Below, piece by piece: positions 9,406 to 19,484 of a stretch of DNA of 64,000 nucleotides (the first letter of the stretch is position 1; each line of letters starts with the position of its first letter). The DNA lies in assembly GCA_963680875.1 (NCBI GenBank), contig OY804580.1, forward strand, positions 100,230,000 to 100,293,999, given 5' to 3'. Below the pieces are notes generated by a model. The model was not told the DNA's origin, did not search any database, and worked only from the letters and a program-made list of their open reading frames with translations. The DNA comes from Bathymodiolus brooksi. Taxonomy: Eukaryota > Mollusca > Bivalvia > Mytilida > Modiolidae. Position numbers and translations under genes: made by a program.

Positions 9406-12400
9406 ATGGAACAAATGCAGGATATATGTAGGGGATCAGTTGGACCGTTGCCGTTGGATGGAGCGAACTCAAGGAAGTGCTTGATTATTGTTGATAGGTA
9501 AGCCGAGCATGTTGCCTTCTTTTCTCAATCGTTTTTCATATTTTATGAATTTATGATGATGCCTATGATCATTTTCGGTAGATATTAATCAATATATTTA
9601 ATTTTGCATCTGGCATCAGCAAATTATTGTCAATGAGTAGCATAAAACGGCCGTATTTGCGAGGTAAACAAACACAAATTTTAAGAGGCCAGCAAAGGGG
9701 AAATGGGAGTGCAAAAATGATATCAATGACAATGCAGTTTATTATTATCAATTTAAAAAGAAATATTGAATCAATTCATTTTTAATGCAAGAATTAAAAC
9801 TGTACATGGCTTAATGAAAACCCTATAAAGTTCTTTTTATTCAAGCAAATTTATTTCTTTGATATACAACATATAATTAGGCTTTTAATTTTATCAAATT
9901 TCAACAACTTGGACAAGAAACTTAGTTTTGGGAACCAAAAGTATATACCTTACTTTCTGCGAATTATCACTATAATGGAAAATCAGTATGTATTTTTCAA
10001 ATAAAAGCTTTCTATTTAAAGAAGCTTCATTTCAATTGCACTTTTAGTTTGGATCCTGTAAGTATAATATATAATTATAAACAAGGTATTGAAGAAATGA
10101 TATGAATATCCATTGAAATTTTCAAGTTTCAGAACTTTTTTTATATATGACTACAAAATTTTACTGAAAATTTCAGAAATGTCCTAAAATGCATATTTTA
10201 GACCATGGCTAAATGAAAATCATTTTAATTCCTTTATGCAAGCAAGTTCATATCTTGGGTACTGGAAATACATTACATAAATAAGGTTAAAAGTACTTTC
10301 AACAAGTTTGAACATAACACTTTGTTATGGGAGCCAAAATTATATCTTCCTGTCTGTGAATTATCACCAACACCATAGTGGAAAATCTGTATGTATCTTT
10401 TATATAAAAAGCTTTCCATTTAAATAAGTGTCATTTCAGTAGCATTTTTAGTTTGGATCCTGTAAGTATGATACATAAACAAGGTTTTTAAAAAATAATA
10501 TGAAGATCCATAGAAATTTGCAAGTTTCAGAAACTTTTCTATATATGTGACTATAAAATTTTACTGAAATGTCCTGAACTGCATATTTTAGACTATGACT
10601 AAATGAAAATCATTTTCAATTTCCTTATGCAAACCAAGTTTATTTCTTGACTATTCTAAAAACATTACATTAACTAGTTTTTTACTACATTTCAACAATT
10701 TTGGACATAATTTTTAGTTCAGGGAGCCAAAATTATACTTTACTATCTTAGAATTATCAACATAGACATGATAGAGGGAAATCAATATGTATTTTTCATA
10801 TAAAGGCTTTCTATTTAAAGAATTGTCATTTGAACTGCTTTTTATCCCCTCGCCAACGAAGTTGCGAAGGGATATAGTAACGCTACCGTCCGTCCGTCCG
10901 TCCGTCCGTCCGTCACATCCTTGTGAACACTCTAGAATCAACATCCTTCAATGGATTTTGACCAAACGTGGTACATACTTAGTCCTTAAGAGAATTTGAA
11001 ACCCTATTGATTTTCAAGGTCACAGGGTCAAAGATCAAGGTCACAGGCTAAAATATTTACTGCATAACATCCTTGTGAACACTAGAATCAACATCCTTCA
11101 ATGGATTTTTGACAAAACTTGGTACATACTTTGTCCTTAAGATAGCCGAAACCCTATTGATTTTCAAGGTCATAGCCTTATAGGTCAACGGTCAAGATAA
11201 CCGGGTCAAAATTTTACTGCGTAACATCCTTGTGAACACTCTAGAATCAACATCCTTCAATGGATTTTGACCAAACTTGGTACATACTTAGTCCTTAAGA
11301 GAATCTGGAACCCTATTGATTTTCAAAGTCAAAGGTCAAGGTCACCAGGTCAAATTTTTAGGCGAGGGGATACCCCATGCTTTGCTCTTGTTTAGTTTGG
11401 ATCTTGTAAGTATGATTTATAAACAAGACTTTTAAGAAATAATGTGAAGATCCATAGCAATTTGCATGTTTCACAGTGTGTGAATTTAACAGTAGACCAA
11501 TGGCCCATGTCTGTGTTAAAATCATGCAGGTTTTTGTAAAATTGTCTAAATTTTTTAGGCAAATTACTACAAAAACTGGTGATTTCAGACAAATGTGATT
11601 TTGTAGTGATTGATATTTGTACTTTTTATTTAGATATTCTGACCAAGGTAATTCTAGAGTAGAAGAAATGAGCAGCCATCACATTTCAACGAAACGGATG
11701 AAACTGGAGAAATCAAGTTCATTTGTGAACCCATTTGAGTATGTTCATTTTGTTAAAGATTAGACATACATGTATTCTACATTATGTTTATAGGTAACAT
11801 TGTCAATATTGTTCAACACAGTCACTTGTACAACAGTTTCCCATTAATTATTGTGGCTTGCATAGTGATACTACTAGTAGCTAAATTATATAGGGATCAT
11901 GTTGGCTTCTGCGTCATCGTTACATTTTCATCAATCCACAAGCTGAAATGGCCAGTCCTCCTTAGCTACTTACGGGAATGAAACCAAACTGGGACAGAAT
12001 TGACGCACGTCTGGCGCACCAAATTTTTTCCTGGAACTTTGATGTAATTTTGTCTCTTTATATTGTGTTGTGTAGATGTGTGCTGGATAGATGTATATAG
12101 ATTTAATATTATTTTGAAAAGCTTTTTCGTTATACAGCTGCACATCAGAACCATATAGCAAAATTTGTTTCGATATTATACACATACACTGTAATAAACA
12201 ATTATTTTTTATTCTTACAGTCTCTCAATAGATATTACTGAAGAGGGCAGTGATGTTGGTGATGATTCTGACGATGGAGATTTTGAACCTAGCCTCAACT
12301 TCACTCTAAGGTTTGTCATGTTAATTTCATGTTTCAGTTGTAACTTACATACTTGAAATTTTGTCCTAATAACAGAACCATGCATGATCATATGTCATAG

Positions 12401-13047
12401 GAGCTTTATTATACCCCCCACTCCACTGGAAAGGGGGGGTATACTGTTTTACCTCTGTCCGTCCGTTTGTCCCAAGATGTTCATAACATTTTTCTCAGTA
12501 ATTATTTATGGCAGCAATCTGATATTTGATCATAGGCTTCAGAAGGGTCAATCGAAAGTCGCAAACCCGCTGCGCTGTCCATGGTCAAGTCTGGTAGAAG
12601 TCCCATCCGATGAAGGGAAAGACATCAACAACAAATGAAGATCAGGTCTCATTTGGGTAACAGACACCCTGTAACCATTGACCAGCTCGTGATGCCTGCC
12701 GTAGAACTTCTTGAGGGATGACCACAACCTAAAATCTGTCTACAAATCACTCAAATCCTTCATAAAGTGGACTTGTAATGATATGTTTAGTTGCTCATTC
12801 ACTATACATTCGAGATATTCATCTTGAATTGAAAGTTAGGGCTCCATAGATCATAATCTCTATTGTTTTATTCTTGTGAATTACATTGTATGTATTTTTC
12901 TACTTCAGATGGCAGAGAAGTTACAACAAAAAGACAGCTAGATGGTCTGTGCAGCCTGTTAAAGCTGACAAGTCATATTCCTATGTTCCAAGACTATTAA
13001 GGGTCATCATTTGTATGAGACTGCAAGATAATGAAGGAATGAATTAA
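9406..13047 (+). CDS. Uncharacterised four-exon gene, copy 2 (141 aa)
   Basis: Exons 9406-9497, 11634-11738, 12221-12310 and 12909-13047 (stop TAA 13045-13047). Exon 1 is identical to copy 1, all splice sites are GT-AG and the frame is intact. Differences from copy 1 by eye: E35 to Q and N66 to D in exon 2 and its junction, P to L and R to G near the C-terminus, plus two silent changes. An in-frame TGA sits just before the ATG, as in copy 1. The acidic and basic patches are the same. Two near-identical intact copies support a real transcribed gene or a young duplicate, but no family is recognised and no function is proposed. Confidence 0.65.
9802..11476 (+). repeat. Degenerate ~390-bp tandem units in intron 1, copy 2
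   Basis: Same structure as in copy 1. The unit landmarks recur in the same order and the last unit is interrupted by the inserted element at 10845-11391. Confidence 0.7.
10845..11391 (+). mobile_element. Interspersed repeat with inverted ends, copy 2 (expanded)
   Basis: Starts tatcccctcgcc and contains ggcgaggggata near its end. It has three internal units starting acatccttgtgaacac (about 10915, 11067 and 11224) against two in copy 1, and a longer ccgtccgt run. This accounts for most of the 188-bp length difference between the duplication copies. Confidence 0.65.
12410..12550 (+). repeat. Intronic interspersed repeat, copy 2
   Basis: The intron 3 repeat matching 5505-5650, including acctctgtccgtccgt and gcagcaatctgatatttg. 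Confidence 0.6.
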
Positions 13048-13194
13048 CGTGTGCAGTTGGAAGTAGATGATCCCAGAAGAATCTCGGTCCATCTTGCACC
13101 AATTCCACAACCTCCAACTCGGGATGATATTGTAGCATCTCAGAAATCCAGATTTGAAGACCAAGACAAAACAATTGATTATATTGTCGCATAA
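13048..13194 (+). other. Open frame continuing past the stop, copy 2
   Basis: The same 48-codon in-frame continuation as after copy 1, ending at TAA 13192-13194. It differs from copy 1 by one silent base. Confidence 0.4.
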
Positions 13195-14004
13195 AATAAA
13201 TTTAGATTGTCACTCTTTGTTTTTCCTGGTCTGACAGAAGTTCTGCACATTTAGAGCAGAAAAGTACCCAAGTCAGGATAATGGGCATTACAAATTGTCC
13301 AATGCACAATAATGATAACACTCAGTGTGTTGGTCTAGTTAGTACAAACCAGGACAACTTTTTAGGACCTCACAAGAAACATCTCTGCCAAGTTTGGTTA
13401 AATTCTGTTCGGCTGTTCTCAAGAAGAAGATGAAAATGTTGTTTCCCATAGGGTTTCAATGCAAATTTTGACCTCCGCTGGTGGCCATTTTGAATTTTCA
13501 AATGGCGCAAACAGTAACAACACATGTTAAAGACATTCATAGGAACATATATACCAGATTTCAATTCAATCCCTTCAGCGGTTCTTGAGAAGAAGTTTCT
13601 TGAAAATCGACCAATCAGAATTTTCAAAGTCACATGGTGGCCATGTTGTTTGACGAATCTGCACATGAGTAACAATTCTTGTGTAGGACCTCATAGAAAA
13701 CATCTCTGCCAAGTTTGGTTTGAATTATATAAAAGACTGTCAGTCCATTTTAGAAGAAGTTGTCAGTGCTGATAGAACAAAAAATGATAATAAGATGGCA
13801 AAACTTTCAAATTAAATTTACAATTCCAACTGACCAACTTGTGAAATTAACAACTCATTAAGTATTAATAGCAGTAATTCTCCTGGATCATAATAAATTA
13901 TGTCAAGGGTAAATTCATAGTCCGTAAAATTAATTATTACATATTTCTTCATATGTTGATCACGTACAAAAATCAATATCAGCACTATTCTAAAGAGATT
14001 GGGT

Positions 14005-14100
14005 CCCATTAACAAACCCCCTACCCCCAGAAACCGCCACGATATAGCTGAAATATCGTTGAAAGTGGCATTAAACACCATAACCCCCCTACCCCACAAA
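14005..14100 (+). mobile_element. SINE core fragment
   Basis: Contains gaaaccgccacgatatagctgaaata followed by gttgaaagtggcattaaacacc, the conserved central and 3' parts of the SINE seen complete at 33305-33578. The tRNA head is missing. Confidence 0.55.
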
Positions 14101-14107
14101 CATTTTT

Positions 14108-14325
14108 GTGGCTGTCATAGGCCGTGATCTGGAATTCCAACATGTTGTGGTCTTTTTTATATTAAATATTGATTTTGTCTGTTTATATACTTATGAGTTT
14201 TTACTTTCCCTTTGTAAGATTGCTCGGAGTTCGGTAATTTTGTTATTACCCTTATTTATGTGTATTGATTTTGAGATCATTGTTGGTTTTTTTTACTTTT
14301 TGACCATTATATTCTATGTGATTAT
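14108..14325 (+). repeat. Diverged partial copy of tail family B
   Basis: Shares gattttgtctgtttatatac, acttatgagtt and gttcggtaattttgttattaccctta with the fuller copies at 14617, 23766 and 54587. Confidence 0.5.
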
Positions 14326-14616
14326 ATTTACGCCTTCAGATTACCCAGGCCCTTTGGCATCTTCAAACCTCCCTTACTACACATTTTGGCATTTGTAAAT
14401 AAAAAGAACATATGCTCACTATGAATGGAGGGATGTAATTTCAAGCAATATTATTAGTGGGGCAGAATAAGTTAGCCCTTTCCGAGCATCCTGGGTTCTT
14501 TGGTGGGAATTCATGTAGTTAAAAAAATATTCGGTAATCTTTGTTCGCGTCTGAACATTTATTAATTACCGAATTTGACTATGCGTAACATGATGTATGT
14601 CTTATAAGAAGAGTTT

Positions 14617-14789
14617 AAAATCTGATTCAACCCACCATTTCTTTAGAAATGCCTGTACCAAGTCAGGGTCATTACGGTTTTCACAGTTTTCCGGTTGTTG
14701 ACTGATTTTGTCTATTTATATAATTATAAGTTTTGACTTTCCCTTTGTTAGATTGTTCGGAGTTCGGTAATTTTGTTATTACCCTTATT
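14617..14789 (+). repeat. Retroelement 3' tail, family B
   Basis: Runs from aaaatctgattcaacccacc to gttattacccttatt. The copy at 54587-54764 lies downstream of a reverse transcriptase frame, so this is probably the 3' end of that retroelement family, 5'-truncated here. Confidence 0.6.
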
Positions 14790-14937
14790 GAAGATACCAA
14801 AGGGGCAATCAGTATCCGTATATCGAAGAAGAACAGACAACACAATGGCCAAAAGAAAAAGTATAAAAGGACAAACAACGATCTACAAAACATACATATA
14901 AAACTAAGGATCGAGTAACACGAACCCTACTAAAAAC
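14790..14937 (-). repeat. Retroelement 3' tail, family A
   Basis: Reads gaagataccaaagggg ... agacaacacaatggcc ... gatctacaaaacatacat on the plus strand, so the element is on the minus strand. It directly abuts the family B tail. Copies joined to reverse transcriptase sequence at 44573-45412 and 55031-55600 identify it as a retroelement 3' end. Confidence 0.65.
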
Positions 14938-15101
14938 AGACACTGCATACCCTTCGCAAGAACCGGGTTGTGGTCCATGTTGATATTTTTTTTAGTTTAT
15001 TGTGGTTTTTTTTGTTTGGTTTTATTCTGTGTCTTGTTTCTTCGATGGTTGTCTGTTTCTCTGGCACACAACTGTCAGTCGTTTTATCCTTTACTTCAAC
15101 A

Positions 15102-15245
15102 CATATGACTCTATAAGTCTGGCAACTATCGCATGTTTGAGTACATAATATTCTATAAGCCTGGGGACTGTTGCATGTCTCAGTACATATGATTCTACAA
15201 GTCTGGGACATGTTGCATGTTTGAGCGCATATGATCTTATACCTC
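15102..15245. repeat. Short tandem repeat, 42-bp unit, about 3.4 copies
   Basis: Units start at 15102, 15144, 15186 and 15228 (partial), each beginning catatga or cataata and sharing ctataagtctg and catgtttgag with several differences. The unit length is a multiple of three, so a minus-strand frame stays open through it with a periodic Cys pattern; I do not regard that frame as a gene. Confidence 0.75.
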
Positions 15246-16080
15246 GCTAACAGGAAAACGGCAGTAGAACGGACAATACCTAATAATGGTGATCCGATAA
15301 ATGTAGATACGAACCAAGCTACTGATAGTGCCGCCGTAGCAACTGATGTACAGCCTTCGAATTCTCGCCCACCTGTAAATACAGCAACTAGAACTGAAGA
15401 AATCCTTAAAGAAACTACATCAGCGTTAAAAACAGCGACAGAAGCGTTAACAACAATGACTAGTTTTGTAGGGAGTGTCATGCAACAAAGAAATAATGTG
15501 ACACAGTCGTCTAAGCCAACCGGCGCGAGTATTAGTGCTAGCAACGAGAGATCAAGCTACAACCTAGCCTACATATAATTATAGACAGGAAACAACAGCT
15601 AATGTCGAACAAACATTTCACAGACACCTAGATAAAACCGGAGTAATTTATGTAAAAGATTTACCTAAAATGGACTATGTATCCCCGACCATCAGAAAAC
15701 AGATCCTTGAAGGCAAGGATATTAAATACGAGGTACCAAACGTTCGCTCCTTTCAGTCAGAGGGGTTAGTTGTCGAACTGTCTTCTCCCCGTGATGTCCG
15801 TTTGGACCATCACCTCACTTTAGATTAATTTAATAAAGGCATTCAGGAAGTATAGGAATGTTCTATGTAAGCCTTATCCCCAACGCAAAGACGAAATGGA
15901 ACAGTATGAAGCAGACACAAACGAAATTGCACATAATTACGGACCAAGGTTCTACATTTATCACAAAAGCTTCTCAGCAATGAAAAATTTAAACTGTAAT
16001 TAGTATAAAACATCGAATATTGGCAACTTTTAATATAAAACAAAATTCAATTCTGACAGCCTGTATGCCTTTAAGGAATT
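15231..16080 (+). pseudogene. Broken gag-like gene of a retroelement
   Basis: A 115-codon open frame (15231-15578), rich in Thr, Ala and Ser, breaks at TAA. Downstream, in another frame (about 15581-15829), comes a segment with YVSPTIRKQILEGKDI and then VRSFQSEGLVVEL and DVRLDHHLTLD. After a further break (about 15880-15990) comes RKDEMEQY and YGPRFYIYHKSFSAM. These pieces occur in the same order in gag-like proteins I associate with bivalve retroelements that pair with a recombinase or reverse transcriptase (DIRS-type is possible). Stops and frame changes show that it is decayed. Confidence 0.5.
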
Positions 16081-17283
16081 GCCAGTCTCTTTAATTCTAT
16101 GTCTCTGCTCAAAGCCAATGTATATTTGACAGAAGACAACGTATGTATAATTGTTTTAACAAATCATTAAATCATTGTCTAAAGGGAATATTTGTCGATA
16201 TTGAATGAATAACAAAAGGCATGCACAAAGGATGAATTATCAGTCAATGAATTTGATATGATTTATTTTAATTTTAGTAACCACATATATTGACAATACC
16301 GTATTCCGGCATTTTTACATATGTTGCTATAGAATGTTGACTATTTATTAGTATCCATGGATTAACATTTTAGCATTTAGAAGACGATACATTATAAATT
16401 ACAATATTGTCATGAATGTTGCCATTTAAATCTCTGAACCAGCAGATAAAGGGTTGCTTAATTTCCAGATTACACGATGTTCTGGGCTCATGTCTAATTT
16501 ACGTTACTTGTATTGGTTGGTATAGTGGTGTCCAACACATGCTATGTTGTGTTTTTGTTTTGTTTGTCTACGTCTTGTGTACCCTATGTTGCCAGTTTCT
16601 CTGGATTGTTCATATTTGATTGGCCCTTCGGTATTCTCTAACGTTTATTTTCTGTTTTTCATAAGGAGAGATTTGCTTAGCAAAAACAAAAATGGAATAA
16701 AAACACGTTTCTGAAATAACCTTCATCAGGCACGCTCCTTGTAATAAAGGATTGGAAAGCCAAATAATTTTAAAATCTCTGGGGCCAGTAAACCACAATT
16801 GACTTTTTTACAACACATGATGACCTTAGATTTCCCATTGTTCATTTCCAATTTTAAGCAGTGATATCCCCATCTCCCTTTCAGATACACTATCTGTTCT
16901 ATTGACCCAAAATTTCTAAGCAGGGGAATACATCTGTCAAACAAATTACTTGTTCATGGATACCAAATATCTAACCCAAAGTTATTCATCCAAAGTTTTC
17001 CCGTCATCTCGATTTAGTCGAACATTGTGAGGTTCCCACATTTGTATACAGGCATTTTACTAGAACTGTGACTACTTTGACCCTATTTGTACGATATACA
17101 GATCACATGTATGTTTGTAGGTGTTCGTTTTGACCGCAATCTGGCTGTGTTATTTAATCGTAACCTGACTGGAACTCTAGAAGTGGAAGCTGAGGAGCAT
17201 ATATATTTTCTCTAAATATTTTCATCCACCAACAAAACTCATTATCTACTTTTTGATATTTACTATTACACATAATGTGCACA
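16081..17283. other. Repeat-derived non-coding stretch
   Basis: About 16540-16660 carries tail family C on the plus strand (tgtaccctatgttgccagtttctctgga ... ctctaacgtttattt). About 16705-16760 has aaataaccttcatcagg and attggaaagccaaataattt, shared with 24344-24405 and with the 24-bp array at 43203. No host gene is seen. Confidence 0.5.
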
Positions 17284-17391
17284 ACATATGTTAAGATCAA
17301 TAGATTTCACACATATGTTAAGATCAATAGATTTCACACATATGTTAAGATCAATAGATTTCACACATATGTTAAGATCAATAGACTATTT
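17284..17391. repeat. Tandem repeat, 27-bp unit, four copies
   Basis: The unit acatatgttaagatcaatag plus atttcac repeats almost perfectly from 17284, ending in a partial unit at about 17386. Confidence 0.85.
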
Positions 17392-17736
17392 GCACATTTC
17401 TGACATGATAATAAAATGATATGTTTCCATACGTTTTATAGGAGTTATTTCCCTTTAAGACGTACAAAATGCCATATTTAATGCAAAGTTTAATCTAAAT
17501 AACTTATATATTTTCCCCATGACCTGTACAAAATTGTAATGTTCATCTTGCTTGAACGTGTACCATATGCCCGTCGTAAGAAAAATAACTCTTATTAAAT
17601 TATTTTGCTTTCCAATGTTTCGACTTTGAGCGTACCTGATGAAGGTTAATATAGAATCGCGTTGTGCATACTAAATTAGATATCTACGTTTTTATTACAC
17701 TCCTAAAAAGTATCTTGTCAATTATATCAAGAGTTT
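17392..17736. other. No gene recognised
   Basis: AT-rich. At about 17615-17680 there is a weak plus-strand relative of the retroelement segment with cctgatgaaggtta, the reverse complement of the word that seeds the 24-bp array. Confidence 0.35.
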
Positions 17737-18092
17737 GAAGATACCAAAGGGGTAATCAGAATGCATAAATCAAAGAAGAACAGACAACACAATGGCCGAA
17801 AGAAAAGGTACAAAAGGACAAACAACGATCTACAAAACATACATATAAAACTAAAGATCGAGTAACACGAACACCACTACAAACCGGGGGTGAAATCAGG
17901 TGCTTCGGAAGGATAAGCAGTTCCGGCACCATTAGTGACACCCGTCGTGTTAATCTAGTTACAAACCCGGTGATAAGTCATGAATGAGTAAAGGATCGGG
18001 AAGTGTTTACGACAAGTGGAACATATCCGTGGTCATTTTTGATACAGATATTCCATAACGGTCAACCAAGTCATGGTGGCGACCGCAAAACT
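17737..18092 (-). mobile_element. Truncated retroelement: family A tail plus reverse transcriptase end
   Basis: Begins with the gaagatacc tail on the plus strand, continues through cccgtcgtgttaatctagtt, and ends with the segment gaacatatccgtggtcatttttga ... ccataacggtcaaccaag, which is the same as in 44840-44925. There it is the minus-strand coding end of a reverse transcriptase. A 5'-truncated insertion. Confidence 0.65.
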
Positions 18093-18205
18093 TATTTATA
18101 TATTGTGTGGCTTTAACTTAAAGTCATGCACGTGTAGGTTTACATAAATCAGGTGATAAACGTCAATGGTGATTGCTTTCGGGTGTATGCTTCTGGAGAC
18201 GCTAG

Positions 18206-18631
18206 TAATGTTTACTATTTTAAAGACCTTTGTCTGAATAAAAAAACCGCATTTCAAGTCAATCGTAACTACTCGGCCATTCTCGCTATCCTGAAAATAA
18301 CCTCGTACGTACATAGTAGAAATTCTTCTTAAATTGTTTGCCGGAGGTTAAGTTAAGTTAAGCCGCAAAAAAATATAGTCCGCGAAAATCCAATATGGAA
18401 GACATACTAAGTAAAATCTAATCATGCAAAACTAATTAAAACTTTAATTGAAATATAGAAAATTGCTTAAAATATAACTTTATCAAACTTTCATGTAACT
18501 GACGTGTGAAAAGTAGTGCGATTTATACGCCTAATGCATACGAGGTTATTTGCAGGGTAGCGAGAATAGCCGAGTAGTTACGATTGATTTCAAGTAGGAC
18601 TATGTTTTGGAAAATATAGTAGTAAACATTA
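18206..18631. repeat. Inverted repeat with ~100-bp arms
   Basis: The left arm (18206-18308) and right arm (18539-18631) are imperfect reverse complements. The best part is the shared caatcgtaactactcgg and ataacctcgta words. The spacer is about 230 bp. A foldback or MITE-like origin is possible; no target duplication was made out. Confidence 0.65.
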
Positions 18632-18756
18632 GAATTATATAAAGGACAAATACATCAGAATAGATCTGCAGACAACCACAATCTAACGCCAAATAATTTA
18701 ACCCTGTTCATATGTCAGAATATATCGGTACAAAAATAAGAAGAAACAAGAAGAGC

Positions 18757-18912
18757 TTGAAGATACCAAAGGGGTAATCATAATCCACAAAACGAAGAAA
18801 GACAGACAACACAATGAATGGCCAAAAGGAAAAGGACAAATGAATTTAAAACAATTCACAGAAAACTAAAGATCCAGTAACATGAACACCACTAAAAACC
18901 GGAGGTGAACTC
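18757..18912 (-). repeat. Retroelement 3' tail, family A
   Basis: Contains gaagataccaaaggggtaat, agacaacacaatg, ggccaaaagg, and a cgaacaccact-like end. Truncated, with no coding sequence. Confidence 0.65.
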
Positions 18913-18954
18913 CGGTGCCACACAAACTAAAATCAAATGTTTTAATTATAACGC

Positions 18955-19075
18955 CCAGTATTTTTAAATAAATAAACTTTAGAGAAAACCACAGCGGCAA
19001 TAAAGAAAGGAAAATCCAGTGAAACTGGCAACATTAGGTACACAAGACACAGAACGAAGACAAACAAAATAGAAA
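18955..19075 (-). repeat. Retroelement tail family C
   Basis: On the plus strand aaataaataaactttagaga ... ccagtgaaactggcaacattaggtacacaa. Other copies are at 16540 (opposite strand), 22985, 51645 and 56030. Confidence 0.5.
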
Positions 19076-19194
19076 AAGACAAGACAATAGAGAAAACAAA
19101 GATGATGAGCAACAACGATCCCAACAAAAATGGGGGGTGAACCGAGGTGTTCGTGAAGGTTATCTGTAATGTGTATCATACTTGTAGATTAAGG

Positions 19195-19445
19195 GGTAAT
19201 GGTTATGGTGTTTAACGCCATATATTCAACACTATTTCAGTTATATCCGGGCGGACAGTTTTATTGGTGGAGGAAACCGGAGAAAACCACCGACCTGCCG
19301 CAAGTCACTGACAAACTTTATCACATAGTGTATCGAGTACGCCTCGCCTGATAGGGATTCGAACTCTCAACGTTAGTGGTGATAGACACTGATTGCATAG
19401 GTAGTTATAAATCCAACTACCACACGATCACGACCACGACGGCCC
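19195..19445 (-). mobile_element. Near-complete tRNA-derived SINE
   Basis: In plus-strand order: ggtgtttaacgcc, the caccgacctgccgcaagtca segment, an inverted B-box-like gggattcgaactc at about 19356, and the A-box-like region at about 19410-19425. The tRNA-like head is at the right end, so the SINE is on the minus strand. Confidence 0.7.
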
Positions 19446-19484
19446 CTGTAGAATAAGAAATCAAAACAATTCTGTAACATTTTA

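Larger units (their letters stand above)
9096..13860 (+). repeat. Segmental duplication, copy 2
   Basis: Direct repeat of 2383-6959, about 4.77 kb. It is longer than copy 1 mainly because the intronic repeat at 10845-11391 has a third internal unit and a longer ccgt run. Identity ends at about 13860, where the copy 1 flank carries a SINE and the copy 2 flank is unrelated sequence. Confidence 0.9.

Noticed and set aside
14930..15544. Minus-strand 204-codon frame with a Cys-rich periodic end
   Set aside because: It is antisense to the gag-like remnant and to the 42-bp tandem repeat; the periodic cysteines come from the repeat.
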